Source: Roseitalea sp.
GTDB taxonomy: Bacteria; Pseudomonadota; Alphaproteobacteria; Rhizobiales; Rhizobiaceae
DNA: 64,000 nt
Assembly: GCA_017642895.1 (NCBI GenBank)
Contig: JAEPON010000007.1
Coordinates: 62,001 to 126,000 of the forward strand
Direction: 5' to 3'
The position numbers were made by a program, and so were the translations under genes. This document shows positions 1 through 9,094 of this stretch, piece after piece. Below the pieces are notes generated by a model that was given only the letters and a program-made list of their open reading frames with translations, was not told where the DNA came from and did no database searches. The number at the start of each line of letters is the position of its first letter. The first letter of the stretch is position 1.

Positions 1-438
1 CAGATTGCCGCCGATCTGGGCCGAGCCCTGCGCGGCCAGCGACAGCGGAAAGAGGCGGTCGTTTGCGTCGGCGGTTTCCTGAATGGTCTGGAGGACCACG
101 CCAGCCTCCACCGTCATCGTGTCGCCGTCCGGATCGATGGCGCGAATGCGGTTGAGACGCGTTGTCGAGACGATGATGGCGTCGCCCGAGGCGTCGGGTA
201 TCTGCCCGCCGACAAGACCGGTATTGCCGCCCTGCGGAACGATTGGCGTACCGGTTTCGCTGGCAAGCTTCAGGATCGCGGCGACCTCGGCGGTGGTGCC
301 CGGCTTGAGAACTGCGGCGGCGGCGCCGGTCCAGCGGGCGCGCCATTCGCGCAAATGCGGCGCGATCTCGTCATCGGCGGTTGCCGCATGGGCATTGCCG
401 ACGATGGCGATGAACCGGCTGCGAAGATCGTCCTTCAT
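1..438 (-). CDS. FAD-binding oxidase, GlcD / D-2-hydroxyacid dehydrogenase type (partial)
   Basis: The N-terminal 146 codons are inside the window; the C-terminus runs off the left edge. The protein starts MKDDLRSRF and has the PCMH-type FAD-binding signature: a VPQGGNTGLVGGQ-like stretch near residue 70, then a conserved TTRLNRI segment and a VEAGVVLQ segment. This is the diphosphate-binding half of the glycolate oxidase GlcD, D-lactate and D-2-hydroxyglutarate dehydrogenase family. The start ATG overlaps the stop of the upstream tsaC-like gene by four bases (ATGA), so the two are probably translationally coupled. The substrate cannot be told from this fragment. Confidence 0.85.
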   Translation of the reverse strand, partial: MKDDLRSRFIAIVGNAHAATADDEIAPHLREWRARWTGAAAAVLKPGTTAEVAAILKLASETGTPIVPQGGNTGLVGGQIPDASGDAIIVSTTRLNRIRAIDPDGDTMTVEAGVVLQTIQETADANDRLFPLSLAAQGSAQIGGNL

Positions 439-1454
439 GGCGTCTCGCGCGGTGCTGCGGCGCGGGCCAGCCGGTCATTGATCGCTTCGCCGAGACCATC
501 GGCGGGTATCGTCATGACGGCGATGGCCGCAGCGCCGGACCTGTCGAGCTCATCGAGCATGGCAAACAGGTTGGCGGCCGCCTCGGTGAGATCGCCGGAA
601 GGCGACAGGTTGACGCCAGCAACCGCGCTTCCGGCTCCGGCGATCCTGCCGGACCCGAAGGCAAGAAGCGCTTCGCCGGGCCGCACGTCCGTCGCGTTCA
701 ACCGCACCGGCAACCCCGGCGCATAATGCGAGCGCAGCATGCCCGGCGCGCTGATGGCGGCATCGGCGTCGGCGCGCGTCACAGGCTGGTCGATCACCTG
801 CTCGATGTCGGCCAGGGCAATGCCGCCCGGCCGCAGGCAGACCGGCCTATCGCCCGACAGATCGATGATGGTGGATTCGACACCGACACGCGCCGGGCCG
901 GCATCAAGGATCAGCGGCGCCTCATCGCCCAGGCTGTCGCGCACCGCGCGCGCCGTCGTCGGGCTGATCCTGCCGGAGCGGTTGGCGCTGGGCGCGGCGA
1001 CAGGGCTGCCGAGGGCGGCAATCACATCGCGCGCGACACCACGCGGCATGCGCACCGCCACGGTGTCGAGCCCGGCCGTCACCAGCGGATGGATGGCGGC
1101 GCCTTCGGCTAGCGGCACCACAAGGGTCAGCGGCCCGGGCCAAAACCGGTCGGCCAGCCGCTCGGCAAGGTCCCCGAACCGGGCAAAGCGCCGCGCCATG
1201 GCAGGCCCATCGACATGGCAGATCAGCGGGTTGAAGCGCGGCCGCCGCTTGGCCTCGAAGATGCGCGCCACCGCCTCGCCATTGGTCGCGTCGGCGGCAA
1301 GGCCGTAGACCGTTTCCGTCGGCAGCGCGGCAATACCGCCACCGGCCAGAAGGCGCGCGGCGCGGTCCACGCCCCGACCGTCCGCGGGCACGATCACGGA
1401 GGCGGACGGGCGGGCGCGGGTTAATGTTTCGTTAGCCACGTCGGGCAACACCAT
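435..1454 (-). CDS. tsaC: L-threonylcarbamoyladenylate synthase (TsaC/Sua5 family)
   Basis: Makes threonylcarbamoyl-AMP from threonine, bicarbonate and ATP, the first step of the t6A37 tRNA modification. The 339-residue protein has the YrdC core: an ALPTETVYGLA motif near residue 45, KRRP shortly after, and a PSAN-R-SG motif near residue 160. It continues into a C-terminal Sua5 domain (LRPGGI, then a SHYAPG linker), so it is the long Sua5 form rather than short TsaC. A start at 1454 (MVLPDVANE) is preferred over an upstream in-frame codon at 1535, because the latter would run into the divergent gene at 1514. It overlaps the next gene by ATGA. Confidence 0.92.
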   Translation of the reverse strand: MVLPDVANETLTRARPSASVIVPADGRGVDRAARLLAGGGIAALPTETVYGLAADATNGEAVARIFEAKRRPRFNPLICHVDGPAMARRFARFGDLAERLADRFWPGPLTLVVPLAEGAAIHPLVTAGLDTVAVRMPRGVARDVIAALGSPVAAPSANRSGRISPTTARAVRDSLGDEAPLILDAGPARVGVESTIIDLSGDRPVCLRPGGIALADIEQVIDQPVTRADADAAISAPGMLRSHYAPGLPVRLNATDVRPGEALLAFGSGRIAGAGSAVAGVNLSPSGDLTEAAANLFAMLDELDRSGAAAIAVMTIPADGLGEAINDRLARAAAPRETP

Positions 1455-1513
1455 CTCAACCACATGGGCATAATCTTGCCGGCGGTCATACACGAAAACC
1501 GGGAATGGGCTCC

Positions 1514-1897
1514 ATGAAAAACCGCCTGTCTGCACTCGCTGCGGGAACCGCGCTCTGCGCCATCATGGCCGCGCCCGCCACCGCCGGATATACGATCTAC
1601 GAGGACAGCGCCCTGCCCTCGGTCCTCTTCTTCGAGTTTGATGATACGCCGGGCGACGACGCTGCCGCTGTTTCGACGCCGTTCGGGACGCCGCCGCCCG
1701 TGGTCCTCAACGCGCCGATGACCGAGGATGCGCCCGGGGAACCCGACAATGATCGCGCCGAGGTCGAAGACGATGATGACGAGCCGCTCTATTCGCGCAG
1801 CGGCGGCATCGGCACCATCGACAATGAGCGGATGCGGCAGATCCTGATCGAGGACGCGATCCGCGACGAGGTGATGCGCGACATCCAATTGCGCTGA
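1514..1897 (+). CDS. Small acidic secreted protein, unknown function
   Basis: This 127-residue protein is not recognised. Residues 1-24 (MKNRLSALAAGTALCAIMAA) are a clear Sec signal peptide with a probable cleavage after PATA-G. The mature part is very acidic, with a proline-rich middle and a run of acidic residues (EVEDDDDEP), and ends with a charged segment that may be helical. An ATG at 1505 is an alternative start, adding three residues; 1514 gives a cleaner signal peptide. It is divergent from tsaC with about 60 bases between the starts and is followed directly by a good terminator, so it is a single-gene transcript. Confidence 0.7.
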   Translation: MKNRLSALAAGTALCAIMAAPATAGYTIYEDSALPSVLFFEFDDTPGDDAAAVSTPFGTPPPVVLNAPMTEDAPGEPDNDRAEVEDDDDEPLYSRSGGIGTIDNERMRQILIEDAIRDEVMRDIQLR

Positions 1898-1923
1898 CGC
1901 AGCCCTTTGCGATGCGCTGAAAT

Positions 1924-1946
1924 GCCCGGTTCGCACCGGGCGTTTT
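1924..1946 (+). terminator. Rho-independent terminator after the acidic secreted protein
   Basis: A 7-bp perfect stem (GCCCGGT / ACCGGGC) with a TCGC loop is followed by GTTTT. It lies 27 bases after the stop at 1897 and just before the stop of the convergent glyS at 1948, so it may also help stop glyS transcription. Confidence 0.8.
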
Positions 1947-1947
1947 G

Positions 1948-4068
1948 CTATCCGGCGATTGTCGAGAAATCGGCGAGCTTGCGTGTGACCGCACGCAGGC
2001 CCGAGAGGATCGCCAGCCGGTTGGTCCGCATATCGGGCTCGGCGGCATTGACCATGACACCATCGAAGAAGGCATCGACCGCCGGCCTAAGTTCGGCGAG
2101 CACGGCGAACGCGCCCTCATAGTCCTCGCGCGCGACATGATCGTCGACATGGCCGGCAACCGCTTCGATGACGTTGGCGAGTTCCTTTTCCGTCGGTTCG
2201 GACAGGAGCGATCTGTCCACGGGCCGGTCGAACGCGCCCTCGCCGTCCTTTTTTTCCTCGGCGGCCAGGATGTTGAGCGCACGCTCGGTGCCGACACGCA
2301 GATTGGCGCCGACGTCACTGTCGAGCAGCTTTTGCAGCGCCTCGACCTTGCGCACGATGATCAGCAGGTCGTCGTCGTCTTCGCCGAGCACAGCGTCGAT
2401 CAGATCGTGCCGCGCGCCCTTGTCGCGCAGCCAGACCTCGAGGCGATCATGGAAGAAGGAGAGGAGGTCGACCGAAACACTGTGTTGCGCCAAAGGCAGC
2501 CTTATCCCGTTCTCCAGCACGATCCGGATCACGCCGAGCGCGGCGCGGCGGAGCGCATAGGGGTCCTTGGAGCCGGTCGGCTTTTCGTCGATCGCCCAGA
2601 AGCCGGTCAGAAGATCGAGCTTGTCAGCCAGCGCAACCGCGATCGCGACCGGATCGGTCGGCACGCTGTCGGTCGGGCCGAGCGGCTTGTAGTGATCCTC
2701 GATCGCGCGGGCGACCGATGGATGCTCGCCCTGCAACACCGCGTAAGTGGCGCCCATCGCGCCCTGCACTTCCGGAAACTCGCCGACGATTTCCGTTGTC
2801 AGATCCGCTTTTGCGAGATGGGCCGCACGCCGGACCAAGGCAGGCTCGGCATGGAGCAGCGGCGCCAGTTCTTCGGCCAGAGCGGCAATGCGCGCGACGC
2901 GCTCGCCTTGCGTTCCGAGCTTGGCATGGAAGGTCACGCCCAGATGGTCGAGCTTGGCCATGCGCTGGTCGAGCGGCTTTTTCAGGTCGAGGCCGAATGT
3001 GTCCGCCGATCCCCGGTATTTGCCGAGATCGGGCAGATCGGCCTGATCGGTTGTCCAGAAATGCAGCGCATCGGCGAGCCTTGCCCGCACCACCTTGCCG
3101 TTGCCGCGCGCGATCTCCGCGCCGCCATCGCTGGCCGCGATGTTGGCGACCAAGACGAATTTGTTTGTCAGATCGCCCGTCGCAGGGTCGCGGCAGACAA
3201 AGCACTTCTGGTTGGTCTTGATCGTCAGGCGCACGACCTCGTCGGGGATTTCGAGGAATTCTGGCTCGAACTCGCCCATCAGCACGACCGGCCATTCGAC
3301 CAGACCGGCAACCTCGTCCAGAAGGGCCTCGTCCTCGACCAGTTCCACACCGTTGGCAAAGGCGAGATTGCGCGCGTCGGCGGCGATCATCTCCTTGCGG
3401 CGCTCGGGATCGATGATGACGAAGCGCTTTTCCAGTTCGGCCGCATAATCGTCGAACCGGCGCACCGCGAACGGTTCGCCCGCATGAAAGCGGTGGCCGC
3501 GCGTCTGATTGCCCGACCCGATGCCGTCCACCTCGAAGGTGATGACGACCGGTTCCTCGGTCTCCGGGCCGAAGGTGCACAGGATCGACTGGAGCGGCCG
3601 TACCCAGCGCAAAGAGCCGGGTTCTGCCGACGGCGCGCCCCAGCGCATCGATTTGGGCCACGGAAAGTCGCGGATGATGGCCGGCATCGCCTCGGCGACG
3701 ATCTCTTCGGCCGAGCGGCCCTGGCGCCGGATCATCGCCACATAGAAGTCACCCTTTTTCGGGTCGGTCCGTATCTCGGCCTCATCGACCGATGAGAGGC
3801 CGGCGCCGCGCAGAAAGCCTGCAACGGCCTTTTCGGGCGCATCCACGCGCGGTCCCTTGCGCTCTTCGGTGGTGTCCGCGGAGCGCGCCGTCAGCCCGCG
3901 CACATCCAGCGTCAGCCGGCGCGGCGTGACATAGTCGCGCGCGCCCTCATAGGTCAGCCCGGCATCGACCAGCGCGCCGGTCAGTGCCTCGCGCAGATGG
4001 GTCGCTGCACGGCGCTGCATGCGCGCGGGGATTTCCTCGCAGAAGAGTTCGATGAGCAGATCGGGCAT
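1948..4068 (-). CDS. glyS: Glycine--tRNA ligase beta subunit
   Basis: Beta subunit of the heterotetrameric alpha2beta2 glycyl-tRNA synthetase; it supplies tRNA binding. The 706-residue length is normal. The N-terminus [17 protein letters not shown] is the family hallmark. The middle has the conserved segment around [10 protein letters not shown] and a helical HD-like region ([13 protein letters not shown]). The C-terminus ends in a DALR-like anticodon-binding domain. The partner glyQ is at 9095-10048 on the same strand, with seven unrelated genes between them. Confidence 0.97.
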   Translation of the reverse strand: MPDLLIELFCEEIPARMQRRAATHLREALTGALVDAGLTYEGARDYVTPRRLTLDVRGLTARSADTTEERKGPRVDAPEKAVAGFLRGAGLSSVDEAEIRTDPKKGDFYVAMIRRQGRSAEEIVAEAMPAIIRDFPWPKSMRWGAPSAEPGSLRWVRPLQSILCTFGPETEEPVVITFEVDGIGSGNQTRGHRFHAGEPFAVRRFDDYAAELEKRFVIIDPERRKEMIAADARNLAFANGVELVEDEALLDEVAGLVEWPVVLMGEFEPEFLEIPDEVVRLTIKTNQKCFVCRDPATGDLTNKFVLVANIAASDGGAEIARGNGKVVRARLADALHFWTTDQADLPDLGKYRGSADTFGLDLKKPLDQRMAKLDHLGVTFHAKLGTQGERVARIAALAEELAPLLHAEPALVRRAAHLAKADLTTEIVGEFPEVQGAMGATYAVLQGEHPSVARAIEDHYKPLGPTDSVPTDPVAIAVALADKLDLLTGFWAIDEKPTGSKDPYALRRAALGVIRIVLENGIRLPLAQHSVSVDLLSFFHDRLEVWLRDKGARHDLIDAVLGEDDDDLLIIVRKVEALQKLLDSDVGANLRVGTERALNILAAEEKKDGEGAFDRPVDRSLLSEPTEKELANVIEAVAGHVDDHVAREDYEGAFAVLAELRPAVDAFFDGVMVNAAEPDMRTNRLAILSGLRAVTRKLADFSTIAG

Positions 4069-4104
4069 GGGAACCGCTTTTGGCGTCAGGTGTCGCCGGC
4101 GGTG

Positions 4105-4491
4105 TTAGTCAAGGTCCTGGCCAAACGCAATGTCATGGCCGTCAAGATCCTGAATTCCGAACTCGAGGACGCCATAGGGTGCCTCGTAGAGCGAATAATC
4201 GATGCGCGCGCCGCTGGCCTGAAATTCCGCATAGAGTGCCCTAGCGTTATCCACCCAGAAATAGGCGTTCCACATCTTGTCGACGATCTTCCAGTTCGGC
4301 ACGATCTGATGGCCTTCGGGCGCCTGTGACAGCATGACGAAGCAGGCATCGCGCCGACAGATGGCAAAGCCGGGCGGCTCGCCCCACAACCGCTCCTGGA
4401 AACCGAGCCGGTCGCGCCAGTAGGCGGCACTTTCGACGACATCGCGCACCAGCAGCACCGGCGCCTGTTCGGTCAGCTTGCCCTTGGCCAT
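4105..4491 (-). CDS. VOC (glyoxalase/bleomycin resistance) family protein
   Basis: This 128-residue single-domain protein has the VOC fold pattern: a LLVRDVVESAAYWRDRLGF opening typical of the first beta-alpha-beta unit, a central YFWVDNARALYAEF helix, and an ending FGIQDLDGHDIAFGQ. The ligand or substrate is unknown. Members of this group range from dioxygenases to drug-binding proteins. It lies 11 bases after the DUF2207 gene and 36 bases before glyS, all on the same strand, so it probably belongs to the same transcript. Confidence 0.85.
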   Translation of the reverse strand: MAKGKLTEQAPVLLVRDVVESAAYWRDRLGFQERLWGEPPGFAICRRDACFVMLSQAPEGHQIVPNWKIVDKMWNAYFWVDNARALYAEFQASGARIDYSLYEAPYGVLEFGIQDLDGHDIAFGQDLD

Positions 4492-4502
4492 TGCCGTCTC
4501 CC

Positions 4503-6425
4503 TTACCAGCCGCCGCCACCGCCGCCGCCTCCACCGCCTCCGGAAAAGCCACCGCCGGACGAAAAGCCCGATGAGGACGATTTCGGCGCCGGCATGGACG
4601 CGGTCATCGAACTGGAGAGGTCACCCGCCAGACTGCCCATCTGGTCGCCGATCCGATCGGCGCGGAAGCTGTTGCCATGATACCAGCGCGGCCCGTGATA
4701 GGCGACCGCCGTCGCCACACCGGCGGCAGCAGCCGCGGCCAGCCATTTCTGGAACGCGTTCGACCAAGGCTTTTCGACGCCCAGCGCGACCGCGTAGGGC
4801 AAAAGCGTCTCATAGTGCTGCGGCGACATTTCGGGCGAACCCAGCATGTTCATCCGGTCTTCCTCGGCGACGGTCAGATAGCGTTTGAGGCCGGCGATCT
4901 CCGCAGACCGGGTCTGGCCGAGCGGCGTCGGCGCACCCATCAGGAAGAAGAACAGCGCGTTGAGCATCAAAAGGGTGATGAGCGGGCCGACCAGCAGCGG
5001 TTTTTCGATCAGGGCCAGACCGTCCGCGATGCCGGCCAGGCCCAGATTGACGATCAGCGAAATGGCGATGAAGACCGTGAATGCGAGGCCTATCTTGCCG
5101 CCGAGCCCTCGCCGGGCGTTCTTGGCCGCGTTGACCAGAAGGACGGTCACGACAATGCCGACAAAGCCGAGCGGGATCAGCGGCACAATGACCGTTTCCG
5201 CGGGCCCGCTCAAGGCGAGCGCGGCAATCGTGACGATGATCGACAGAAACAGCCCCGCGACGACGTAGCCGACATTGGACTTGTAGAAGACGGCGCGATG
5301 TTCGCCCTCGATCGCCGAAACGAAGCGGTTTGCCATGCGCTTCACACGCTCGCCATTCGTCTTGTTGACGGTCAGCGCGCCGCCATTGGCCGAGACGCGG
5401 TCGGCCAGCGCCCGCTCGCCGACGGGCAGTTTCGAGCCCATGAGCGGCGTGTCCGTGCGCCGCATGGTCAGCGTGCCGTCATCATTGTCGAGTTCGAGAT
5501 AACCCTTGACCGCCAGGTTGAGCGCGGCGGCAGACAATGCGGTGAAGCCCTGCCCGCGCAGCCCACGGTTGGCGATGTAATGGGTCAGTGCAGGCGACAC
5601 GTTTTCGGGCAGCTCCCAGCGTGGCACGACGATCGCCTCCGGCGGGTCGCGGCCGACCCGGTTCCAGGCCCACAAGAAGAGGCCGAAGACAACCGCCAGC
5701 CCGCCAAACGCGACGATCTCGCCGGCAAAGTCGCGCAGGAAGAACTGACCCGGGTCGGGCTCGGCGACATGGCCCTTGGGAAACTTGACGCCAACGGTCA
5801 GCCCCTCCCTCGGCCCCAGCGCCGCCGTTGTTTCGAAGAACACCGTCTGGTTGTTGTCACCCCTTGCGGAGCGTGCGTCGCGCCCCGCGCCGCCGAAACC
5901 GCCCGTGAAGAAGATGACATCCTGGGCGCGCGCTTCGCCGGGCAGACGCACCGTCGCGCGCGCCAAATCAATCGGAAACGCCCAGGCGTTGCCGGTGACG
6001 TTCCAGAATATCTCGTCGTGCTCGTCGAAAAAGCGCAACTGCCGATCGGTGCGGTAAGCGATCGTGTAGGTGTGGACGCCCGGCGTCAGCCAGACTTCGG
6101 ACTGTCCGACATAGATGCGGGCGACACGGCCGGAGCGCTCAACCCGATAGGGTTCGGGCGCGCCGTTGCGGGTCACACCGACCACATCGAAGCCGACGAG
6201 CACCTCACGGCCGGCAGCATTTTCGACCCGCAGCGGGAAATCGCGGAAAATGCCGCGCTGGATGCGCTGGCCTTCGGCGTTGACGCGGATGGTCTCGACC
6301 ACATCGAGCGTACCGTCGGGATTGATCGTGATGTCGCTGTCGAACAGGAGAATGCGTTCGTCGGCAGCCGCCGCGACCACCATCGCGGCGAGCAGGATCA
6401 GCGTGGCGAGAAAGCGGCGCAACAC
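4503..6425 (-). CDS. DUF2207 domain membrane protein with poly-glycine tail
   Basis: A 640-residue membrane protein. Residues 1-21 are a signal peptide. An extracytoplasmic DUF2207 domain follows ([21 protein letters not shown] is its typical opening, with an FRDFPLR motif). There is a transmembrane helix near residue 245, cytoplasmic linkers, then a cluster of hydrophobic helices around 385-500. The last 25 residues are Ser/Gly-rich and end in a run of 11 glycines plus tryptophan. DUF2207 proteins often pair with LemA, as here (LemA gene 40 bases upstream). The role is unknown; a link to membrane or envelope stress is often suggested. Confidence 0.9.
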   Translation of the reverse strand: MLRRFLATLILLAAMVVAAAADERILLFDSDITINPDGTLDVVETIRVNAEGQRIQRGIFRDFPLRVENAAGREVLVGFDVVGVTRNGAPEPYRVERSGRVARIYVGQSEVWLTPGVHTYTIAYRTDRQLRFFDEHDEIFWNVTGNAWAFPIDLARATVRLPGEARAQDVIFFTGGFGGAGRDARSARGDNNQTVFFETTAALGPREGLTVGVKFPKGHVAEPDPGQFFLRDFAGEIVAFGGLAVVFGLFLWAWNRVGRDPPEAIVVPRWELPENVSPALTHYIANRGLRGQGFTALSAAALNLAVKGYLELDNDDGTLTMRRTDTPLMGSKLPVGERALADRVSANGGALTVNKTNGERVKRMANRFVSAIEGEHRAVFYKSNVGYVVAGLFLSIIVTIAALALSGPAETVIVPLIPLGFVGIVVTVLLVNAAKNARRGLGGKIGLAFTVFIAISLIVNLGLAGIADGLALIEKPLLVGPLITLLMLNALFFFLMGAPTPLGQTRSAEIAGLKRYLTVAEEDRMNMLGSPEMSPQHYETLLPYAVALGVEKPWSNAFQKWLAAAAAAGVATAVAYHGPRWYHGNSFRADRIGDQMGSLAGDLSSSMTASMPAPKSSSSGFSSGGGFSGGGGGGGGGGGW

Positions 6426-6465
6426 TCAACCTCCATCATCATGGGCGCGACCAGGGGGCAGGACC

Positions 6466-7035
6466 CTAACTGTCGAACGACACCTGCGGCACGGCGCGGT
6501 CGCCCGGATCGTCCAGCTCGAAATAGTCAGCCTGGACGAAGTTGAAGGTGTTGGCGACGAGATTGGACGGAAAGCTCTCGACCTTGACGTTCAGCTCGCG
6601 GGCCGAGCCGTTGTAGTAGCGCCGCGCCATCTGGATTTCGCGTTCGGTGGTCTCCAGCGCGTCCTGCAATTCGGCGAAATTCTGGTTGGCCTTGAGGTCG
6701 GGATAGCTCTCGGCCACGGCGAACAGCCGGCCGATTGCCTGGCTGAGCATGCTTTCGGCCGCGGCCCGTCCGGCCACATCGCCCGACGGCACGTTCTGGG
6801 CGCGCGTGCGCATTTCGGTGACCTGCTCGAGCGTGTCCTTTTCGTGGCCGGCATAGCCCTTGACCGTTTCGACCAGATTGGGAATCAGGTCGGCGCGCCG
6901 CTTGAGTTGAACGTCGATGCCGCTCCACGCCTCCTGAACCATCTGTCGGGCGCGGACCAGCCCGTTATAGATGATGATCGCATAGGCCGCGATGGCCACG
7001 ATGATGATTGCCGTGATGGTGCCGCCGCCGAACAT
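6466..7035 (-). CDS. LemA family protein
   Basis: This 189-residue protein has one N-terminal membrane helix (residues 6-26) with a short outer tail, then a long helical domain with the family motif YNGLVRARQMVQEAWSGIDV and the RADLIPNLVETVKGYA signature. The C-terminus ends with the usual NxFnfvqadYFE-like segment. LemA proteins are membrane-anchored helical bundles of uncertain function. The partnership with the downstream DUF2207 gene is common across bacteria and supports both calls. Confidence 0.93.
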   Translation of the reverse strand: MFGGGTITAIIIVAIAAYAIIIYNGLVRARQMVQEAWSGIDVQLKRRADLIPNLVETVKGYAGHEKDTLEQVTEMRTRAQNVPSGDVAGRAAAESMLSQAIGRLFAVAESYPDLKANQNFAELQDALETTEREIQMARRYYNGSARELNVKVESFPSNLVANTFNFVQADYFELDDPGDRAVPQVSFDS

Positions 7036-7108
7036 GCCGCGTCTCCCTTGTGCTCGCCCCGATGGCCGGCAAACTAGCCAACAGCGCCCTGCAAGTCACC
7101 CCGGCACG

Positions 7109-7501
7109 TCACGCTGGCATGGGTCGCTCCACCGGCGTCACCCATCCGACCATGGCACCGCCCGGCTGGCGCAGGATGCAGACCGTGCCGACGCCGGGAA
7201 CCGCCCAGGGCGGACGCATGATTGTTGCGCCTTTCCGCCGGGCGGCATCCACGGCGGCATCGAGATCATCGACATGGATGTAGGTCATCCATCGGTCGCC
7301 ATCGGCCGGCGCATAGCTCGCCTCCAGATGCATGACGCCGCCGACCGGACGTCCGTCCGACAGGATGATCCAGTAGGTATGACCATCGGGCATGGTTTCG
7401 CCCTCAAACGTCCAACCGAGCGTTGCCCCATAAAAATCCATCGCCTGCTGCGGGTCGGCAGTGATCAGTTCGGTCCAGTTGATCTCCCCATGCCGTGTCA
7501 T
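7109..7501 (-). CDS. VOC family protein, third of a tandem triplet
   Basis: A 130-residue protein beginning MTRHGEINWTELITAD. It resembles the two genes upstream throughout: DFYGATLGWTFE, a YWIILSDGRPVGGV segment, a DDLDAAVDAARRKGATI helix, and a VGTVCILRQPGGA ending. The start at 7501 is chosen because it aligns with the paralogues and overlaps the previous stop by ATGA. This is the Cfp30B-like subgroup of VOC proteins. No activity can be assigned. Confidence 0.85.
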   Translation of the reverse strand: MTRHGEINWTELITADPQQAMDFYGATLGWTFEGETMPDGHTYWIILSDGRPVGGVMHLEASYAPADGDRWMTYIHVDDLDAAVDAARRKGATIMRPPWAVPGVGTVCILRQPGGAMVGWVTPVERPMPA

Positions 7502-7905
7502 GGATTGCCGTCCGTACCCGCTTCCACCGCTTCTTGCGGCTGAATCCAGGCGCAATAGGAGCCGCTGGCCGCCTGCAGCACGGCGAGACGGCCGACGCCC
7601 GGCACATCGAACGGCTCGCGCGTGATCGTCGCGCCGGCTTGCCGTGCCTTTTCAAGCCGCGCATCGAGATCATCGACAGCGAAATGGGTGAACCAGTGTT
7701 CGGGGATGCCGTCGAACGCGGGATGAACCATCTCGAAAATGCCGCCCACCATCGCATCGCCCGACCGGATCAGCCAGTATTTGCTGCCGTCGGGCATGTC
7801 CATCGGCTCGAACGTCCAGCCGAGCGTTGTGCCGTAGAAATCCCGCGCGGCCTGGGAGTCGTGGGTGTTCAACTCGTTCCAGTGCACAAGGCCATGGGCG
7901 GTCAT
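7498..7905 (-). CDS. VOC family protein, second of a tandem triplet
   Basis: A 135-residue protein with start MTAHGLVHWNELNTHD, preceded by a strong GGAGGG ribosome-binding site. It shares the block order with both neighbours: FYGTTLGWTFE, YWLIRSGDAMVGGIFE, the DDLDARLEKARQAGATI helix, and GRLAVLQAASGSY. It differs in having a longer acidic C-terminal tail. It is coupled by ATGA overlap to the third copy. Confidence 0.85.
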   Translation of the reverse strand: MTAHGLVHWNELNTHDSQAARDFYGTTLGWTFEPMDMPDGSKYWLIRSGDAMVGGIFEMVHPAFDGIPEHWFTHFAVDDLDARLEKARQAGATITREPFDVPGVGRLAVLQAASGSYCAWIQPQEAVEAGTDGNP

Positions 7906-7942
7906 CGGACCCTCCTTCGACAAAGGTTGGTGCGGATTGGTG

Positions 7943-8332
7943 TCAGGCTGCTGGCGGGTCCGCCGGCACAATCCAGCCGACCAGCGCGCCGCCCGGTTCG
8001 CGGATCATGGCGATGCGTCCCACTTGCGGAACGTCGAATGGTTCACCCAGCACGGTCGCGCCGGCCGCCCGTGCCTTCTCGACGCGCGCATCCACATCGT
8101 CCACCGCGATGTAGGGACACCAGGCTTCCGGCATGCCGTCGAAATCGCTGCCGGCCATTTCGTACATGCCGCCGACCGCGTCGCCATCGTGCATGGCGAC
8201 CCAGTAAATGCCCTGCGGGCCCATATCCATCGACTCAAACGACCAGCCGAGCGTGTCCGCATAGAAGGTTTTGGCCTTCTCGACATCGCGGCTCATCAGT
8301 TCATTCCAGTGAAATTGGCCGTGTGCGGTCAT
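7943..8332 (-). CDS. VOC family protein, first of a tandem triplet
   Basis: A 129-residue protein starting MTAHGQFHWNELMSRD after a GGGGAGG ribosome-binding site at about 8 bases. The conserved blocks are FYADTLGWSFE, YWVAMHDGDAVGGMYE, the DDVDARVEKARAAGATV helix and GRIAMIREPGGALVGW. The VOC halves may form one beta-barrel per monomer or dimer. The three copies clearly arose by local duplication and then diverged. Confidence 0.85.
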   Translation of the reverse strand: MTAHGQFHWNELMSRDVEKAKTFYADTLGWSFESMDMGPQGIYWVAMHDGDAVGGMYEMAGSDFDGMPEAWCPYIAVDDVDARVEKARAAGATVLGEPFDVPQVGRIAMIREPGGALVGWIVPADPPAA

Positions 8333-8395
8333 CTGCGCCTCCCCGATCCGCGTCGACTGCTGCAATTGAACGCCCTTGGCCGCGTTCACGCAAGC

Positions 8396-8425
8396 AAAAA
8401 CCCCGCCCGGCAGAGCCGGACGGGG
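8396..8425 (-). terminator. Rho-independent terminator of the fasciclin gene
   Basis: Read on the minus strand, an 11-bp stem with one mismatch (CCCCG-x-CCGGC against GCCGG-x-CGGGG, 3-base loop, 8401-8425) is followed by TTTTT. It lies 24 bases past the fasciclin stop and separates it from the VOC triplet. Confidence 0.8.
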
Positions 8426-8449
8426 CACACTACCCTATGAGCAGGGGGG

Positions 8450-8941
8450 TCAGCTCGCGGGCAGCATCACCTTGTCGATGACATGGATGATCCCGTTGTC
8501 GGCGCGGATGTCGGCGCTGACAACGTTTGCGCCATCGACAACAACGGCGCCCGTGTGGGCGTCCTTTTCGATGGCCAGCAGGCGGTCGCCACCGGCCTTG
8601 ATGGTGCGGATGTGGATGGTGCGGCCGGGCAACTGGTTGGACGCCAGTTCGCGCGGCAACACATGATAGCTCAGGATCGCGGCGAGCTGGTCCTTGTTTT
8701 CCGGCTCGAGGAGGCTTTCGACCGTGCCGGCCGGCAGCGCGGCAAACGCGTCATCGGTCGGTGCGAACACGGTCAGATTGTCGCCGCTGGCGAGCGCGCC
8801 GGCCAATCCGGCGGCTTCGGCGGCCGCGAGCAGTGTGTTGAATGTGCCGGCGCCCTGGGCGACCTCGACAATGTTGTCGGCCTTTGCTGGTGCAGTGGCC
8901 AGGCCGACCGAAAGGGCGGCGCCGAGAAGCAGATTGCGCAT
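8450..8941 (-). CDS. Secreted fasciclin (FAS1) domain protein
   Basis: A 163-residue protein with a signal peptide (MRNLLLGAALSVGLATAPAKA) and a single FAS1 domain. The H1 motif (LTVFAPTDDAFAALP) is near residue 58, the YH dipeptide is in ILSYHVLP, and the H2 motif is GIIHVIDKVMLP at the end. FAS1 domains mediate adhesion or ligand binding outside the cytoplasm. The start is chosen for its GGAGG site and the signal peptide. It stands alone between its own promoter region and a terminator. Confidence 0.93.
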   Translation of the reverse strand: MRNLLLGAALSVGLATAPAKADNIVEVAQGAGTFNTLLAAAEAAGLAGALASGDNLTVFAPTDDAFAALPAGTVESLLEPENKDQLAAILSYHVLPRELASNQLPGRTIHIRTIKAGGDRLLAIEKDAHTGAVVVDGANVVSADIRADNGIIHVIDKVMLPAS

Positions 8942-9094
8942 GGTTGGTCCTCCATAGACAGAACAAGCGGCGCGGTGTTTCCACGCCAATGCTCCGGCTT
9001 ACGAAGAGGTTGCGCTGCGGATCGTTGAAATCGCCGCCAGGCCGGTCACATTATTGTGGGTGATCCGATCGAGGACTCATGCGTAACCACGCGT

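Noticed and set aside
1945..3795. 616-residue open frame on the plus strand opposite glyS
   Set aside because: It is a reverse-strand shadow of a strongly recognisable glyS with Arg/Asp/Gly-rich composition and no family motif.
4677..6545. 622-residue open frame opposite the DUF2207 gene
   Set aside because: Shadow of the real gene in high-GC DNA; low-complexity, no conserved pattern.
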